Assembly: GCA_035536315.1 (NCBI GenBank) | Contig: DATLOJ010000029.1 | Location: forward strand, 1 to 52,972 | Reading direction: 5' to 3' | DNA: 52,972 nt | Origin: DATLOJ01 sp035536315 | Lineage (GTDB): Bacteria > Actinomycetota > CADDZG01 > JAHWKV01 | In this document: piece by piece, positions 51,832 to 52,972 of the stretch | How the letters are laid out: the number at the start of each line of letters is the position of its first letter | How positions within the stretch are numbered: position 1 is the stretch's first letter | Program-made: the position numbers and the translations under genes | Notes under the pieces: model-generated | Told to the model about the DNA's origin: nothing | Databases searched by the model: none | The model's input: the letters and a program-made list of their open reading frames with translations, nothing else

Positions 51832-52832
51832 TGCCCGATCTTTTAAAGCCCTCCTCGGTGGTTCGTTACCTCGTTTCGCGCGGCGTGCTCGGGGGCGGTT
51901 CAACCGCGCAAGCGTCAGAGCTGGAGGGTGGCATCTCCAACATCGTTCTCAAGGTTGGATCAAAAGAAGGCCAGATGGTCGTGAAGCAGGCCTTGCCACA
52001 GCTCCGGGTCGATCAAGAGTGGTTCGCCAAAACGGATAGGGCAGTTTCAGAGGGGCGCGCTCTCGAGATTTTTGGCAAGCTAACGCCCGATGCAGTACCC
52101 CGTGTTCTCGACATCGACCGCGAGGGACACGCAATCACCATGTCTGCCGCACCGCCCAGGTGGCAGAACTGGAAGACCTTGCTGTTGAGCGGCGAGATCG
52201 ACACTCAGGTTGGCACCAGACTCGGCAAGCTGCTCGGCACCTGGCATGCCTCGACCGGGGGTTCGGACGAGATTGAGCAAGAGTTCGGTGATCTGGGGGC
52301 GTTCGATCAGCTGCGACTCGATCCCTACCACCGATCGGTAATACGCAGCAGGCCTGATTTGGAGTCGGTTATCGATCCCTACATTCAGCAGCTACGGGAT
52401 GTCAGACGGTGTCTCGTACATGGAGATTTCTCGCCCAAGAACGTGCTGGTCGGCCCCACTTCGTCCGACGTTTGGATTCTCGACTTCGAGGTTGCCCACT
52501 ACGGAAACCCGGCTTTCGATCTTGCTTTCATGATGAGCCACTTGATCATGAAGGCGATTCACCGGCCAGCGGACGCCGCGCATTACCACACGACCTTCGT
52601 CCTGCTGCTGAGCTCTTATCTCAAGACCGCCCCCATCGGACTGATCGGTTCCGAGATGCAAGTTGTTGGACAAACCGGTTGTCTATTGCTCGCACGCGTG
52701 CTGGGGAAGTCTCCTGCCGAGTATCTGACAAAGGATGAACAGGACAAGGTTGTGAACCTCGGCGAAGCGTTTGCGCGCGAGCCGCACCGTGTCGAGGCCG
52801 CCTGGTACAACGTCCTGGAGGCAGTGGCTTGA
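51831..52832 (+). CDS. APH/5-methylthioribose-kinase-like phosphotransferase
   Basis: 333 residues from GTG 51831. Kinase-like fold of the aminoglycoside-phosphotransferase/choline-kinase family: the N-lobe GGISNIVLKVGSKEGQMVVKQ has the ATP-binding Lys. The C-lobe has Brenner-type LVHGDFSPKNVLV (catalytic Asp) and WILDFEVAHYGNPAFDLAFMM (metal Asp). Members phosphorylate small molecules such as sugars, choline, methylthioribose or antibiotics; which one here cannot be told. Between the small protein and the enolase gene, overlapping both by one and four bases, so a sugar- or phosphate-ester-related role is plausible. Confidence 0.85.
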   Translation: MPDLLKPSSVVRYLVSRGVLGGGSTAQASELEGGISNIVLKVGSKEGQMVVKQALPQLRVDQEWFAKTDRAVSEGRALEIFGKLTPDAVPRVLDIDREGHAITMSAAPPRWQNWKTLLLSGEIDTQVGTRLGKLLGTWHASTGGSDEIEQEFGDLGAFDQLRLDPYHRSVIRSRPDLESVIDPYIQQLRDVRRCLVHGDFSPKNVLVGPTSSDVWILDFEVAHYGNPAFDLAFMMSHLIMKAIHRPADAAHYHTTFVLLLSSYLKTAPIGLIGSEMQVVGQTGCLLLARVLGKSPAEYLTKDEQDKVVNLGEAFAREPHRVEAAWYNVLEAVA

Positions 52833-52972
52833 GCGGCGATGCGACCGCAATCGAGCGAGTGTTTGCCTGGGAGGCCCTCGACTCCAGAGGAACTCCCACG
52901 GTCGGATGCTCAATTAGATTGAAAGGCGGGGCCGAAGGAGCGGCGACGGTTCCCTCGGGGGCTTCGACGGGA
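52829..52972 (+). CDS. Enolase-like protein, N-terminal fragment (runs off the window)
   Basis: From TTG 52829, overlapping the kinase stop as TTGA, the frame is open to the edge (48 codons). IERVFAWEALDSRGTPTVG and TVPSGASTG are the enolase N-terminal motifs (LDSRG-x-PTV, VPSGASTG). Some positions differ from typical bacterial enolase (TVG-x-S in place of TVE-x-x-V). A second, divergent enolase is therefore as likely as the main glycolytic one. The catalytic residues lie beyond the window. Confidence 0.85.
   Translation, partial: MSGDATAIERVFAWEALDSRGTPTVGCSIRLKGGAEGAATVPSGASTG

Noticed and set aside
1..52972. Search for CRISPR arrays, tRNA, rRNA, insertion sequences and phage genes
   Set aside because: No regularly spaced repeats, no tRNA-like cloverleaf in the spacers, no transposase or integrase motifs. 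The spacers are too short to hide an rRNA. A small ncRNA without a hallmark could still be missed.

Overview
The window is high-GC, densely coded bacterial DNA with no rRNA, tRNA, insertion sequence, phage gene or CRISPR array that I can see, and no gene-free stretch over about 220 bases. Frequent GTG/TTG starts, NTGA stop/start overlaps, a run of leaderless starts (TANNNT 6-7 bases before the start codon) and fused branched-chain-type ABC transporters suggest a deep-branching, probably uncultured actinobacterium-like organism. That placement is an inference from style, not from a marker gene.

Layout. 1-9.8 kb: a partial TolB-like beta-propeller protein, a zinc alcohol dehydrogenase, a sulfatase, a GH53-like lipoprotein, an exported lipoprotein of a locally duplicated family, a membrane-anchored Liv-type binding protein and a GH39-type glycosidase. 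10.3-16.1 kb, minus strand: a tightly overlapped four-gene operon of an alpha-dioxygenase/cyclooxygenase-type haem peroxidase, a patatin phospholipase (apparently starting at CTG), an Old Yellow Enzyme with an Fe-S motif and a RoxA-like dihaem cytochrome. It reads like a lipid oxygenation (oxylipin-type) pathway. 16.2-26 kb: a PASTA lipoprotein, an FkbM methyltransferase, an SPFH membrane protein with an Arc-type ribbon-helix-helix regulator and a matching 11-bp tandem operator, a GH38 alpha-mannosidase, a small proline-rich exported protein, an SDR oxidoreductase, a GH51 arabinofuranosidase and another exported protein.

26.2-40 kb: one probable operon of about 13.8 kb. It encodes a LivH-LivM permease fusion, an MFS-LivF-LivG triple fusion, MoxR ATPase, DUF58, a transglutaminase-like protein that has lost its catalytic residues and carries an internal lipobox, a second copy of the duplicated lipoprotein, and a family-5 solute-binding lipoprotein. 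40-52.97 kb: a mandelate racemase/galactonate-dehydratase-type enzyme (minus), a two-ATPase/two-permease ABC-2 exporter with a HAD phosphatase, an IclR regulator, an FAH-family hydrolase, a GlcD-GlcF (YdiJ-like) fused 2-hydroxyacid dehydrogenase, a second ABC-2 exporter, a 43-residue small protein, an APH/MTR-kinase-like phosphotransferase, and the first 48 codons of a divergent enolase running off the right edge.

Together the genes describe a saccharolytic heterotroph. An exported GH53-like enzyme and a sulfatase are joined by GH38, GH39 and GH51 enzymes without signal peptides (probably acting on imported oligosaccharides), solute-binding proteins, and sugar-acid/2-hydroxyacid catabolism. 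The two most unusual elements are the lipid-oxygenation operon and the MFS-ABC fusion transporter.
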